Source: Caldifarciminota bacterium
GTDB lineage: Bacteria; Hydrothermota; Hydrothermia; Hydrothermales; JAJRUZ01
DNA length: 35,195 nucleotides
Reading direction: 5' to 3'
NCBI GenBank assembly: GCA_024277525.1
Contig: JAJRUZ010000054.1
Coordinates: forward strand, 1 to 35,195
Shown here: positions 24,206 through 32,134 of the stretch, piece by piece
Numbering within the stretch: position 1 is the stretch's first letter
Layout of the letters: each line of letters starts with the position of its first letter
Position numbers and translations under genes: made by a program
Notes under the pieces: model-generated
What the model was told of the DNA's origin: nothing
Database searches by the model: none
The model's input: the letters and a program-made list of their open reading frames with translations, nothing else

Positions 24206-24375
24206 TTATAATAAAAACACTAATTTTAAATTTGTCTAAAAATAGGGGTATATCAAAAGGAAAGGGAGCTCCGGTAGGTATCCCTTCTACAGCAATATAC
24301 CAAAATTCATATAAGTACAACCACTACCGAATTTAAATTTTATTATTAATACAAGATATCTTATAATTTATATCT
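23972..24375. other. 404-bp gap between folP and apgM
   Basis: The first half holds the transposase relic. The second half (24206-24361) has no convincing gene. It contains a nested palindrome: GGTATAT (24247-24253) pairs with ATATACC (24295-24301), and inside it AAGGGA (24262-24267) pairs with TCCCTT (24281-24286), with GGAGCTCC at 24265-24272. Short open frames of about 50 codons run on both strands (TTG 24320 to 24153 minus, and plus up to the TAA near 24339), with no ribosome site. A -10 element for apgM closes the region. Confidence 0.5.
24362..24367 (+). promoter_or_regulatory. -10 element of apgM
   Basis: TATAAT lies 8 bases before ATG 24376, so transcription should begin at or next to the start codon. 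No good -35 is seen at 17-18 bases and no Shine-Dalgarno sequence is present. Confidence 0.45.
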
Positions 24376-25578
24376 ATGGAAGAAAAAATAATTAAAGAAA
24401 TTTATTCAAAAAGTGATAAAAAAATCCTTTTGTTTGTGATTGACGGTGTTTCAGGACTTCCTGTTAACGGAAAAACAGAACTTGAAGCCGCAAACAAGCC
24501 TAATCTTGATAATCTTGCAAAAAAATCAACTTGCGGAAGGATTTTACCTCTTGAATGGGGCATTACACCCGGAAGCGGTCCTGCTCATTTATCATTGTTC
24601 GGGTATGATCCATTCAAATACCAGATAGGAAGAGGTGTTTTGGAAGCACTGGGAGTTAATGCAGATTTAAGAAAAGGAGATATTGCGGTAAGATGCAATT
24701 TCTGCACAATTGATGAAAATGAAATTGTGATTGACAGAAGGGCAGGAAGAATTGAAACCGAGAAAAATAAGCAACTTGTTGAAAAAATTAAAAATGAAAT
24801 AAAAGAAATAGAAGATGTTGAAATTCATCTTTATCCGGGAAAAGAACATAGATTTGTTCTTATTTTGAGAGGAGAAGGACTTTCCGAAGATCTTAATGAT
24901 ACAGATCCCCAAAAAGAAGGTAAAAAACCTGTTAAATTAAAACCTTTTGATAAAAAATCAGAAAAAACCGCGAATATCGTTAATGAATTTCTTAAAAAAG
25001 TAAAAGAAATTTTAAGAAATGAAGAAAAAGCAAATTTTGTTCTTTTAAGGGGTTTTTCTTCTCTCCCTGATTGGGAAACATTTGAAGAAAAATGGAAATT
25101 AAAGGCTTGCGGTATTGCATATTATCCCATGTATAAAGGGCTTGCAAAACTCGTGGGAATGGATGTTAAGGAAAACATTGAAAATTTTGAACAGGCTGTT
25201 GAAATTTTGCCGGATGTTTTCAAAGAATATGATTATGTATATTTACATTATAAAGAAACGGATAAAAAGGGAGAGGATGGGGACTTTGAGGGAAAAGTTA
25301 AGGAGATAGAAAAGGTTGATAAATTTTTGCCCGGTATTTTAAATTCAGGAGCGGATGTAATAGCAATAACAGCGGACCATTCAACTCCGTGTACATTAAA
25401 AAGCCATTCATGGCATCCTACACCTCTTTTAGTGCATTCGCCCTTGGCAGAGCCTGATCCGTGCGAAAAATTTGAAGAGAAAGAAGTCTTAAAAGGATAC
25501 CTGGGAACAATTAAAGGCTATAAATTAATGCCCCTTTTGCTTGCCTTAGCAGGAAAACTGAAAAAATTTGGAGCCTGA
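24376..25578 (+). CDS. apgM: 2,3-bisphosphoglycerate-independent phosphoglycerate mutase, archaeal type
   Basis: This enzyme interconverts 3- and 2-phosphoglycerate in glycolysis and gluconeogenesis. The 400-residue protein belongs to the alkaline-phosphatase superfamily. FVIDGVSGLP carries metal ligand D23. PGSGPAHLSLFGYDP (65-79) holds the likely nucleophile S67. The substrate region DRRAGRIE follows, and late metal ligands lie in ITADHSTPCTLKSHSWHP. The archaeal ApgM form, about 400 residues, also occurs in deep-branching thermophilic bacteria. Its 3' end overlaps the methyltransferase gene by 11 bases. Its product feeds the same 3-phosphoglycerate pool used by serA downstream. Confidence 0.93.
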   Translation: MEEKIIKEIYSKSDKKILLFVIDGVSGLPVNGKTELEAANKPNLDNLAKKSTCGRILPLEWGITPGSGPAHLSLFGYDPFKYQIGRGVLEALGVNADLRKGDIAVRCNFCTIDENEIVIDRRAGRIETEKNKQLVEKIKNEIKEIEDVEIHLYPGKEHRFVLILRGEGLSEDLNDTDPQKEGKKPVKLKPFDKKSEKTANIVNEFLKKVKEILRNEEKANFVLLRGFSSLPDWETFEEKWKLKACGIAYYPMYKGLAKLVGMDVKENIENFEQAVEILPDVFKEYDYVYLHYKETDKKGEDGDFEGKVKEIEKVDKFLPGILNSGADVIAITADHSTPCTLKSHSWHPTPLLVHSPLAEPDPCEKFEEKEVLKGYLGTIKGYKLMPLLLALAGKLKKFGA

Positions 25579-26389
25579 AAAGGAAAAAGTATTTCTCGAA
25601 TTTGAAAAAACATGGAAAGATTATAAAATCAAGGAAAAACAAGCAGGAGCAATTCTTGCGGATATTTATTACAAACTGAGAAGCAATGAATTAATACATT
25701 TTTTTAAAAATAAGTTACCCGAAGGAGCAAAAATTCTTCATGTTGCATGCGGAACAGGAAAATGGTCTTTGCCCCTTTTAAAACAAGGGTATAAAGTTTT
25801 TCATCTTGAAATTTCTATTAATGCTTTGAAGATTGCAAAACAAACTGTAAAACCTTATTATGTGTATTCGGTAAGAGGAGATGCTTTTAATTTACCTTTT
25901 AAGGATTCCTGCTTTGATGCAGTAATCAGTTTTGGATTTTTTGAACATTTTAATAATATAAAACCTTTATTTTATGAAATGCGAAGAGTTTTAAAAAAGG
26001 ATGGGATTTTTTTTGCAGATATTGCGCCGGGTAAGACTTTTATCACCAAGATTGAGCGTCTCATAAATTTTATTATTTACTTACCCTACGCGTTTTTAAA
26101 ATTTGACACAAATAAGATAAAAAATTCTATTTGGTTTATAAAAAGAAATTATTATGAAAATAATTATGCTCCTTATTATTATGTAAAAATTATGAAAGAG
26201 GTCGGGTTTAGTAATATAAAAGTAAGAGCAGTGAGGTTTTTCCCTCTGTTAAAAATTCCTTACAGAATTGAGCAAATATTAATTACTCTTTTAAAAAAAA
26301 CTGAAAAAATATTTATACCGCGAAAAAATTTCCAAAAGTTTGCCCTTTTAAAATCTGCTGTATGGGAATTCACAGCAATAAAAAGCTGA
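25568..26389 (+). CDS. Class I SAM-dependent methyltransferase
   Basis: This is a 273-residue protein with a Methyltransf_11-type core. Motif I is ILHVACGTGKWSLPLL (near residues 56-71). The acidic residue after strand 2 lies in VFHLEISINAL, motif II is CFDAVISFGFFEHF, and post-motif residues are RRVLKKDGIFF. The C-terminal part is basic and aromatic with hydrophobic stretches (NFIIYLPYAFL), so it may sit at the membrane. The only usable start is TTG 25568, inside the apgM end; there is no in-frame ATG early in the protein. The genes downstream suggest a role in glycan or lipid modification, but the substrate is unknown. Confidence 0.8.
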   Translation: MEPEKEKVFLEFEKTWKDYKIKEKQAGAILADIYYKLRSNELIHFFKNKLPEGAKILHVACGTGKWSLPLLKQGYKVFHLEISINALKIAKQTVKPYYVYSVRGDAFNLPFKDSCFDAVISFGFFEHFNNIKPLFYEMRRVLKKDGIFFADIAPGKTFITKIERLINFIIYLPYAFLKFDTNKIKNSIWFIKRNYYENNYAPYYYVKIMKEVGFSNIKVRAVRFFPLLKIPYRIEQILITLLKKTEKIFIPRKNFQKFALLKSAVWEFTAIKS

Positions 26390-26441
26390 ATTTCAGATAG
26401 TGTTATTTTTAAAATTAAAAATAAATCATTTAAAATAAAAA

Positions 26442-27380
26442 ATGAAAAACAAAAAGATATCAATTATTTTGCCGATATTTAATGAAGGAGAAAACATTAA
26501 AGATTTAATATTTAAAATAAAGGAAGATGTTAAAAAAAACAGTGATATAACATACGAAATTATTCTTATTGATGATGGTTCAAAAGATAATTCATGGGAA
26601 TTAATAAAGAGTTTAGCGAAAGAGGATAAGAATATAAAAGCAATAAAATTCAGTAGAAATTTCGGAAAGGAATATGCAATAATGGCAGGGTTGGAACATT
26701 CAAAAGGTGACGCGGTTATTGTCATGGATGCTGACGGTCAGCATCCGCCGGAATTAATCACAGAAATGATAAAAATATGGGAAAACGAAGGGACAGAGAT
26801 AGTTGAGGGTGTGAAAAAAGAAAGAGAGAGGGAAGGAATTCTGAAAAGAATGGGAGCATATTTTTTTTATAAAATTTTGAAAATTCTATCAGGTTTTGAC
26901 CTTGAAGGAAAATCTGATTTTAAACTGCTTGATAGAAAAGTTGTTGATTATCTTTTAAATTTAAAGGAAAGAAGCCTATTTTTTAGAGGAGTTACCGAAT
27001 GGTTGGGATTTAAAAAAAATCAAATCCCCTTTATTCCATTAGAGAGAAAACAGGGAAAAACAAAATGGTCATTTATTAAGATCTTAAGATATGCAATAGA
27101 TAATATAACTTCCTTTTCCTCAACTCCCCTCCATTTTGTAACCATAGCAGGTTTAATTTTCTTATTTTTTTCAATATTTCTGGGGATTCAAACACTTTTC
27201 ATGAAATTTACGGGTAAAGCAGTAAGTGGCTTTACGACTGTTATTTTGCTTTTACTTATAATCGGGAGTCTATTAATGATAAGTTTGGGAATAATAGGAG
27301 AATATATTGCTAAAATTTATGAAGAAATAAAAGCAAGACCGAGATACATTGTAGAGGAGATGTTAAATTTTGAAAGATGA
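26442..27380 (+). CDS. GT2 polyprenyl-phosphate glycosyltransferase (GtrB/CsbB/DPM1-like)
   Basis: This enzyme charges undecaprenyl phosphate with a sugar from a nucleotide sugar on the cytosolic face. The 312-residue protein starts with the GT-A fold ISIILPIFNEGENI and IILIDDGSKDNS. The metal-binding DAD lies in VIVMDADGQHPPELI, followed by the family WSFIKILRYAIDNITSFS segment. Two C-terminal membrane helices (about 227-250 and 262-288) are as in GtrB and CsbB. Its stop overlaps the yfhO start (ATGA). That pairing matches the CsbB-YfhO type of three-component glycosylation system. Confidence 0.9.
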   Translation: MKNKKISIILPIFNEGENIKDLIFKIKEDVKKNSDITYEIILIDDGSKDNSWELIKSLAKEDKNIKAIKFSRNFGKEYAIMAGLEHSKGDAVIVMDADGQHPPELITEMIKIWENEGTEIVEGVKKEREREGILKRMGAYFFYKILKILSGFDLEGKSDFKLLDRKVVDYLLNLKERSLFFRGVTEWLGFKKNQIPFIPLERKQGKTKWSFIKILRYAIDNITSFSSTPLHFVTIAGLIFLFFSIFLGIQTLFMKFTGKAVSGFTTVILLLLIIGSLLMISLGIIGEYIAKIYEEIKARPRYIVEEMLNFER

Positions 27381-29551
27381 GTTCAAAAAAACACATTAAA
27401 ATTTTTCTTGTATATCTTTTATTAAGTATTATTTATTTTATCAAGCCCTTAATAGAAGGGAAATTACTTGCCATAGGTGACGCATTTATAGAGATATTGC
27501 CTCTAAAATATTTTTACAAACATGAATTTCTCAAAGACGGTTTAAATTTATGGATTCCATATTTTTTTCTAGGTATGCCATTTGTCGGGTTATTACAAAC
27601 AGGTGCTTTTTATCCCTTAAATTTCATTTATTTTTTCCTTCCGGTTTCCTATGCATTTAATTTTCTTTTCTTACTTCATTATACATTAGCAGCATTTTTC
27701 ACCTTTGTTTACTTAAAAGAAATAAGTTTGAAAGACTATCCTGCCTTTATAGGGGGATTTTTATTTGGATTCTCTGGCTTTTTAATTCTCCAAAAGACAC
27801 ATATTACCGTTATTAACACTTCTATATGGCTTCCTTTAATCTTATTTCTTTATGAAAAATTAAAAAAAGAAATAAACATTAAATGGAGTATTCTAATAGC
27901 TTTTGTATTGAGTTTACAAATATTTGCAGGACACTTTCAAATGTTTGTTTATTCCTCTATGTTTGTTATTTTATATATATTTTTTTTATTTTTAAAGGTC
28001 AAAAGAAATAAATTTTTGTTTTACAGTTTTTTACCTTTTGTCTTAGCAATTCTTTTATCCTTACCACAGATTTTAAGTTCTTATCAACTTGCTTCTTATT
28101 CAGTCAGAGCTAACTTTCCCTATAGAGTCTTCACTGAGGGTGCATTAAGACCCTATTTTATTATTCAATCTATTTCCCCGTTTATATTCGGAGGAGGCTA
28201 TGCCGGAAAATATTGGGGACCTCAATTTTTAAAAACAACTTCCTGGTTTATCAGTAGTTTTGCTTTTTGTCTTTCCCTTTTCACTTTTTTAAAAATACGT
28301 GATAAAGAACATTATGTTCTATTTTTTGGAATAACCACAGTAATATTCCTCATTTTGGCATTCGGTAAATTTATTCCTATTTATAAATATTTCTATCACT
28401 TACCTGTATATAATAAATTCAGGGGAACTTCAAAACATTTACTCGAGTGCACCTTTGCTATTGTAGTCAGCTTTGCATATGGTTTAGAAAACATCTTATA
28501 TAACAAAGAAAAAAACTATTTAAGGGAATTTTTAAAATTTTTTATGGCGTTTATTTTAATATTTATATCAATTTTATTTATTATTTCCTCATTCCTTTCT
28601 GATGATAAATTTAAGATACTTATATTTACAGAAGAATCAAATAAAATATTATTAAATTACTTTTCTATTAGTCTAAAAAATAAAGCCTTTATTATACCAT
28701 TTAGTTTTATGATGTTATACATGATGGTTCTCGGATTTATAAAATTGAAAAAAAGAATTTCATTAATGTCTTTTTTATTTATAATCATTTTTACAGAAGC
28801 CTTTGTTTTTGGATACTTTCACGAAAAAGATTTAATTAGAGCGAAAGTTAAAGATATTCCGCAAATTTTTGTAGAAAAACCAAATAAATATTTTCTGAAT
28901 TACTTAAGAAAAGACACTTCTATTTTTCGAGCATTAATAATCGAAGAAAATCTATTTCCTTTATTTAATATATTTGCTCAAATAAATTATCTTAATGGAT
29001 ATGACCCCTTAATTATTAAAAATTTTCATAAATTATTAGATATTCGTAAAAATGGAGTTGCTGATTTTAGATTAATATCAAATAACATTCTAATAAGTCT
29101 ATTGAATGTAAAATATATTATTGTTAAGAAAGAGTTAGAAAAATTGATTGAAAATATCACCTATGTTGACACACCGAGTAAGAAAACAATCCTTGAAATT
29201 CCCTATATTATACACTTCCAAGCTGTCTCAAAAGACACTCCTCATAAAATTAAAAGAGGAATTAGGATTAAAGCAAATACTTTCTACTTAATATCTGCTG
29301 AGATAAAAGGAAAGGCTAACGGAGCTTTTACGATAGACCTTTTTAAATGGAGACCACATTATGATAATAAAGAACAACAAATGTGGATCCCTTCAGATAG
29401 AATTAAAGAGGATTCCTTTACATTATTTTTCAAAATAATAAACACAGGAGAAAATGCTCCTCAAAAAGTATGGTTAAGAATTATCAGTTATTCTACAACT
29501 CCCCTTGAAGTCAAAAATATAAAATTAATTGAATTAGGAACAAAATACTAA
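27377..29551 (+). CDS. YfhO-like membrane glycosyltransferase, N-terminal part (interrupted gene)
   Basis: This 724-residue piece has about 11-12 membrane helices. The GT-C-like first loop contains IGDAFIEILPLKYFYKHEF and later SISPFIFGGGYAG and HLPVYNKFRGTSK, typical of YfhO proteins. A soluble beta-rich segment (about 630-720) follows, and then TAA 29549-29551. The same frame continues after this stop with the rest of YfhO, so the gene is cut by one nonsense codon. YfhO proteins move a sugar from the lipid carrier to an extracellular acceptor. ATG 27377 overlaps the GT2 stop. Confidence 0.82.
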   Translation: MSSKKHIKIFLVYLLLSIIYFIKPLIEGKLLAIGDAFIEILPLKYFYKHEFLKDGLNLWIPYFFLGMPFVGLLQTGAFYPLNFIYFFLPVSYAFNFLFLLHYTLAAFFTFVYLKEISLKDYPAFIGGFLFGFSGFLILQKTHITVINTSIWLPLILFLYEKLKKEINIKWSILIAFVLSLQIFAGHFQMFVYSSMFVILYIFFLFLKVKRNKFLFYSFLPFVLAILLSLPQILSSYQLASYSVRANFPYRVFTEGALRPYFIIQSISPFIFGGGYAGKYWGPQFLKTTSWFISSFAFCLSLFTFLKIRDKEHYVLFFGITTVIFLILAFGKFIPIYKYFYHLPVYNKFRGTSKHLLECTFAIVVSFAYGLENILYNKEKNYLREFLKFFMAFILIFISILFIISSFLSDDKFKILIFTEESNKILLNYFSISLKNKAFIIPFSFMMLYMMVLGFIKLKKRISLMSFLFIIIFTEAFVFGYFHEKDLIRAKVKDIPQIFVEKPNKYFLNYLRKDTSIFRALIIEENLFPLFNIFAQINYLNGYDPLIIKNFHKLLDIRKNGVADFRLISNNILISLLNVKYIIVKKELEKLIENITYVDTPSKKTILEIPYIIHFQAVSKDTPHKIKRGIRIKANTFYLISAEIKGKANGAFTIDLFKWRPHYDNKEQQMWIPSDRIKEDSFTLFFKIINTGENAPQKVWLRIISYSTTPLEVKNIKLIELGTKY

Positions 29552-30091
29552 CCTTTTAGACTCAATGTCAAAAATAATAAAAAAAGTAGAAGGGTATATA
29601 AAAAAGAAAAAAAATTTAAGGAATATACCTTATACAGAAACACAAACTATTTGCCTCGTGTTTTCTTCGTAAAGAACATACGACTTGTAAAAAGTTTAAA
29701 TGAGATAAAAAAATTATTTTACGCCTTTGAAATTAATCCCTACAATACAGCTTTGCTTTTTAAAAAGGATTATAATAATCTTAAATACCGGAACTTCAAT
29801 AGAGGAAAAGCGAAGATTCTGAATTACACCTCGAATAAAATAATAATAAAAACCGAAAACACCAACGTCGGGTTTCTTGTTTTATCTGATCAATATTACC
29901 CAGGTTGGGAAGCTTATATTGATGGAAAAAAAACTAAAATTTACAAAGTCAACGGATTTTTAAGAGGCATAGAGATACCGCCAGGTGACCACATTGTTGA
30001 ATTCAAATTTGAACCAAAAATTTTATATTTATCTCTTTTTTTAAGTTTTCTAATTTATATCTTTGGAAGTATTTACTTAATCGTATCTTGA
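29552..30091 (+). pseudogene. YfhO C-terminal part, in frame after the TAA
   Basis: This 179-codon open frame continues the YfhO reading frame with no shift. It has the conserved TLYRNTNYLPRVFFV segment about 30 codons after the stop, then FLVLSDQYYPGWEAYIDGK and EIPPGDHIVEFKFEP, and a last membrane helix (LYLSLFLSFLIYIFGSIYLI). All are standard YfhO C-terminal features. No ATG or ribosome site is present; the only alternative start is TTG 29651, inside the conserved block. It is therefore most likely the remainder of a nonsense-interrupted gene, or of one corrected by read-through or sequence revision. Confidence 0.75.
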
Positions 30092-30115
30092 TATTTATTG
30101 ACATTCTTTTATAAA
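30088..30115 (+). promoter_or_regulatory. Promoter of serA (leaderless)
   Basis: A -35 TTGATA (30088-30093) and a -10 TATAAA (30110-30115) are 16 bases apart; the -35 overlaps the end of the yfhO remainder. ATG 30124 follows the -10 by 8 bases, so the transcript should begin at about the start codon. No Shine-Dalgarno sequence is present. Confidence 0.55.
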
Positions 30116-30123
30116 ATTGATGT

Positions 30124-31038
30124 ATGAATGAAAAAATAAAGGTTCTTATAACTGACAAAGTTCATAAAGCAGGAATTAATTTACTCAAAGAAAAAGGATT
30201 TGAAATAGAAGAGAAATTAAATCCGGATAAAAAAGACTTAATTAAGATTATTCCGGAATACCACATTTTAATTGTCCGAAGTGCAACAAAGGTAACAAAA
30301 GAAGTAATTGAAAATGCAAAGAAACTTAAAATTATCGGAAGAGCCGGTGTGGGTCTTGATAATATTGATTTAAAAACTGCAAAAGAAAAAGGAATTAAGG
30401 TTCTGAATTCACCAGAAGCTTCATCGGTTTCTGTTGCTGAACTCACACTGTTATTCATTTTATCAGCACTCCGAAAATTACCTCATGCCCATATTTCAAT
30501 GCAACAAGGGAAATGGGAAAAGAAGAAATTTATGGGAAATGAATTAAAAGGAAAAAGGGTCGGAGTAATAGGACTCGGAAGAATAGGGAAGGAGGTTGCA
30601 AAAAGAATAAGATGCTTTGAAGCAGAAGTTTACGGATTTGACCCTTATGTAAAGGACTTCAAATACGGAACTTTAAAAAACTCCATTTACGATATTTTCT
30701 CGGAATGTGACATAATTACAATCCATACTCCTTTGACACAGGAAACGAAGAACCTTATTAATAAGAACATACTTTCAAGAGCAAAAAAGGGCATAATTAT
30801 TGTAAATTGTGCAAGAGGGGGTATCATAAACGAAAGTGACTTACTCTGGGCTCTGAATCAAGGTATTGTTTCGTGTGCCTGTCTTGATGTTTATGAAAAA
30901 GAACCCCCGGATAATAAAGAGCTTTTATCCCACCAGAATGTTATATTAACACCCCATATAGGAGCCCAAACCGAGGAAGCACAAAAGAATGCAAGTTTGA
31001 TTTTAGCAGAAAAAATATTAAATGAACTGAATGTTTGA
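30124..31038 (+). CDS. serA: D-3-phosphoglycerate dehydrogenase (short form)
   Basis: SerA oxidises 3-phosphoglycerate to 3-phosphohydroxypyruvate, the first step of serine synthesis. The 304-residue protein has the NAD-binding GVIGLGRIG (147-155), catalytic R231 in NCARGGIIN, E260 in DVYEKEPP and H278 in LTPHIGAQ. It lacks the C-terminal ACT/ASB domains of long SerA, so it should not have the classical serine feedback. It overlaps the DUF1015 gene by 8 bases. The likely promoter gives a leaderless mRNA. Confidence 0.93.
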   Translation: MNEKIKVLITDKVHKAGINLLKEKGFEIEEKLNPDKKDLIKIIPEYHILIVRSATKVTKEVIENAKKLKIIGRAGVGLDNIDLKTAKEKGIKVLNSPEASSVSVAELTLLFILSALRKLPHAHISMQQGKWEKKKFMGNELKGKRVGVIGLGRIGKEVAKRIRCFEAEVYGFDPYVKDFKYGTLKNSIYDIFSECDIITIHTPLTQETKNLINKNILSRAKKGIIIVNCARGGIINESDLLWALNQGIVSCACLDVYEKEPPDNKELLSHQNVILTPHIGAQTEEAQKNASLILAEKILNELNV

Positions 31039-32116
31039 TTCAATTTCACCTTTTTCCGCAATCTATTTTAGAAAAGATTTGATAAAAGATTACGCAACAA
31101 GGGTGGAGAATTATTTTTATTTTATAGAAGCACGAGAAGAATATAAAAATTACCCGTTTTTTGAGTTTATCCAGAATTTAAAAAAACACGGAGAAAACTT
31201 CTTGAAAGCTTTGTTTGATAATAAAGTACTGATAAAAGAAGAAAAACCGAGTTTTTACCTCTATGAACAGGAATTTGGTATTTATGAAAAAAAATATAAA
31301 AGAAAAGGACTTTTAGCCTCTTTTAATTTAAGTCTTTCAAATTTTGTGTTTCCTCACGAAGACACATTTGAATGGGCTGTTGATGTTCATAAGGAGTTCT
31401 ATGAAAGAAGCAAAATAAATTTTGAACCCGTTCTGCTTTTATATAAAGGTGAAAAAATTGATAACTATATAAGAGAAATAAAAGAAACAATTTTTGAGTT
31501 TGAAGATGAATATAAGGAGGTACATCGGATAAATAGAGTGAATTTAGATAATGCTTTTTTTGAAGAAATTCTTAAAACAAATTTTGTTATTGCGGACGGG
31601 CATCACAGATTTAAAGCAATGCAAAAAGCAAAATTTAAAAAAAGACTCGTTCTTTTATTTTCAATTTATGACGAGAATCTGAAAATATTACCAACACATC
31701 GGGGATGCAATTTGGAAAAGGAAAAAATTTTGAATCTTATTAAAAAATCAAAGGAAATTAAAAAAGAAGAATTTGAAAACAGGATAAAAAATCTCTCAAA
31801 TCCCGAAATTTTGTTTTTTTATGAAAATAAGTTTTATTACCTGAAAGAAGGACAAAATCCTTTATCCGTATTCAATCTCCATAACGAAATAATTGGTAAT
31901 AAAAAAGAGGGCATCGGATTTTACAGAAACTATATTGAACTTGTTAAAGAGGTGAAAAAAAATAAGTTTAATATCGGTTTTTTCCTTCCTCCTGTGACTC
32001 CCCATGATGTTTACGAGCATGCGATTAATAAAATCAGAATGCCCCCAAAATCAACGGACTTTTATCCCAAACCCTTATGCGGTTTTATAGGAATGTTGCT
32101 GGAAAATAGCATCTGA
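31031..32116 (+). CDS. DUF1015 protein, SerK/SbnI-like
   Basis: This 361-residue protein belongs to the DUF1015 family, which includes the ADP-dependent serine kinase SerK of Thermococcus and the staphylococcal SbnI. The visible motifs are FVFPHEDT (about 106-112), FVIADGHHRFKAM (ADGHHR at 188-193) and LPTHRGC. It is somewhat shorter than the usual 400 or more residues. Its start lies inside the serA end, so the two are translated together. A serine or phosphoserine function is likely from family and context; the activity itself is inferred. Confidence 0.82.
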   Translation: MFDSISPFSAIYFRKDLIKDYATRVENYFYFIEAREEYKNYPFFEFIQNLKKHGENFLKALFDNKVLIKEEKPSFYLYEQEFGIYEKKYKRKGLLASFNLSLSNFVFPHEDTFEWAVDVHKEFYERSKINFEPVLLLYKGEKIDNYIREIKETIFEFEDEYKEVHRINRVNLDNAFFEEILKTNFVIADGHHRFKAMQKAKFKKRLVLLFSIYDENLKILPTHRGCNLEKEKILNLIKKSKEIKKEEFENRIKNLSNPEILFFYENKFYYLKEGQNPLSVFNLHNEIIGNKKEGIGFYRNYIELVKEVKKNKFNIGFFLPPVTPHDVYEHAINKIRMPPKSTDFYPKPLCGFIGMLLENSI

Positions 32117-32134
32117 GTATTTTAAAATTAAATT

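Noticed and set aside
29651-30091. Independent gene starting at TTG 29651
   Set aside because: The TTG sits inside a conserved YfhO block, without a ribosome site, and the same frame is open back to the TAA that ends the first half.
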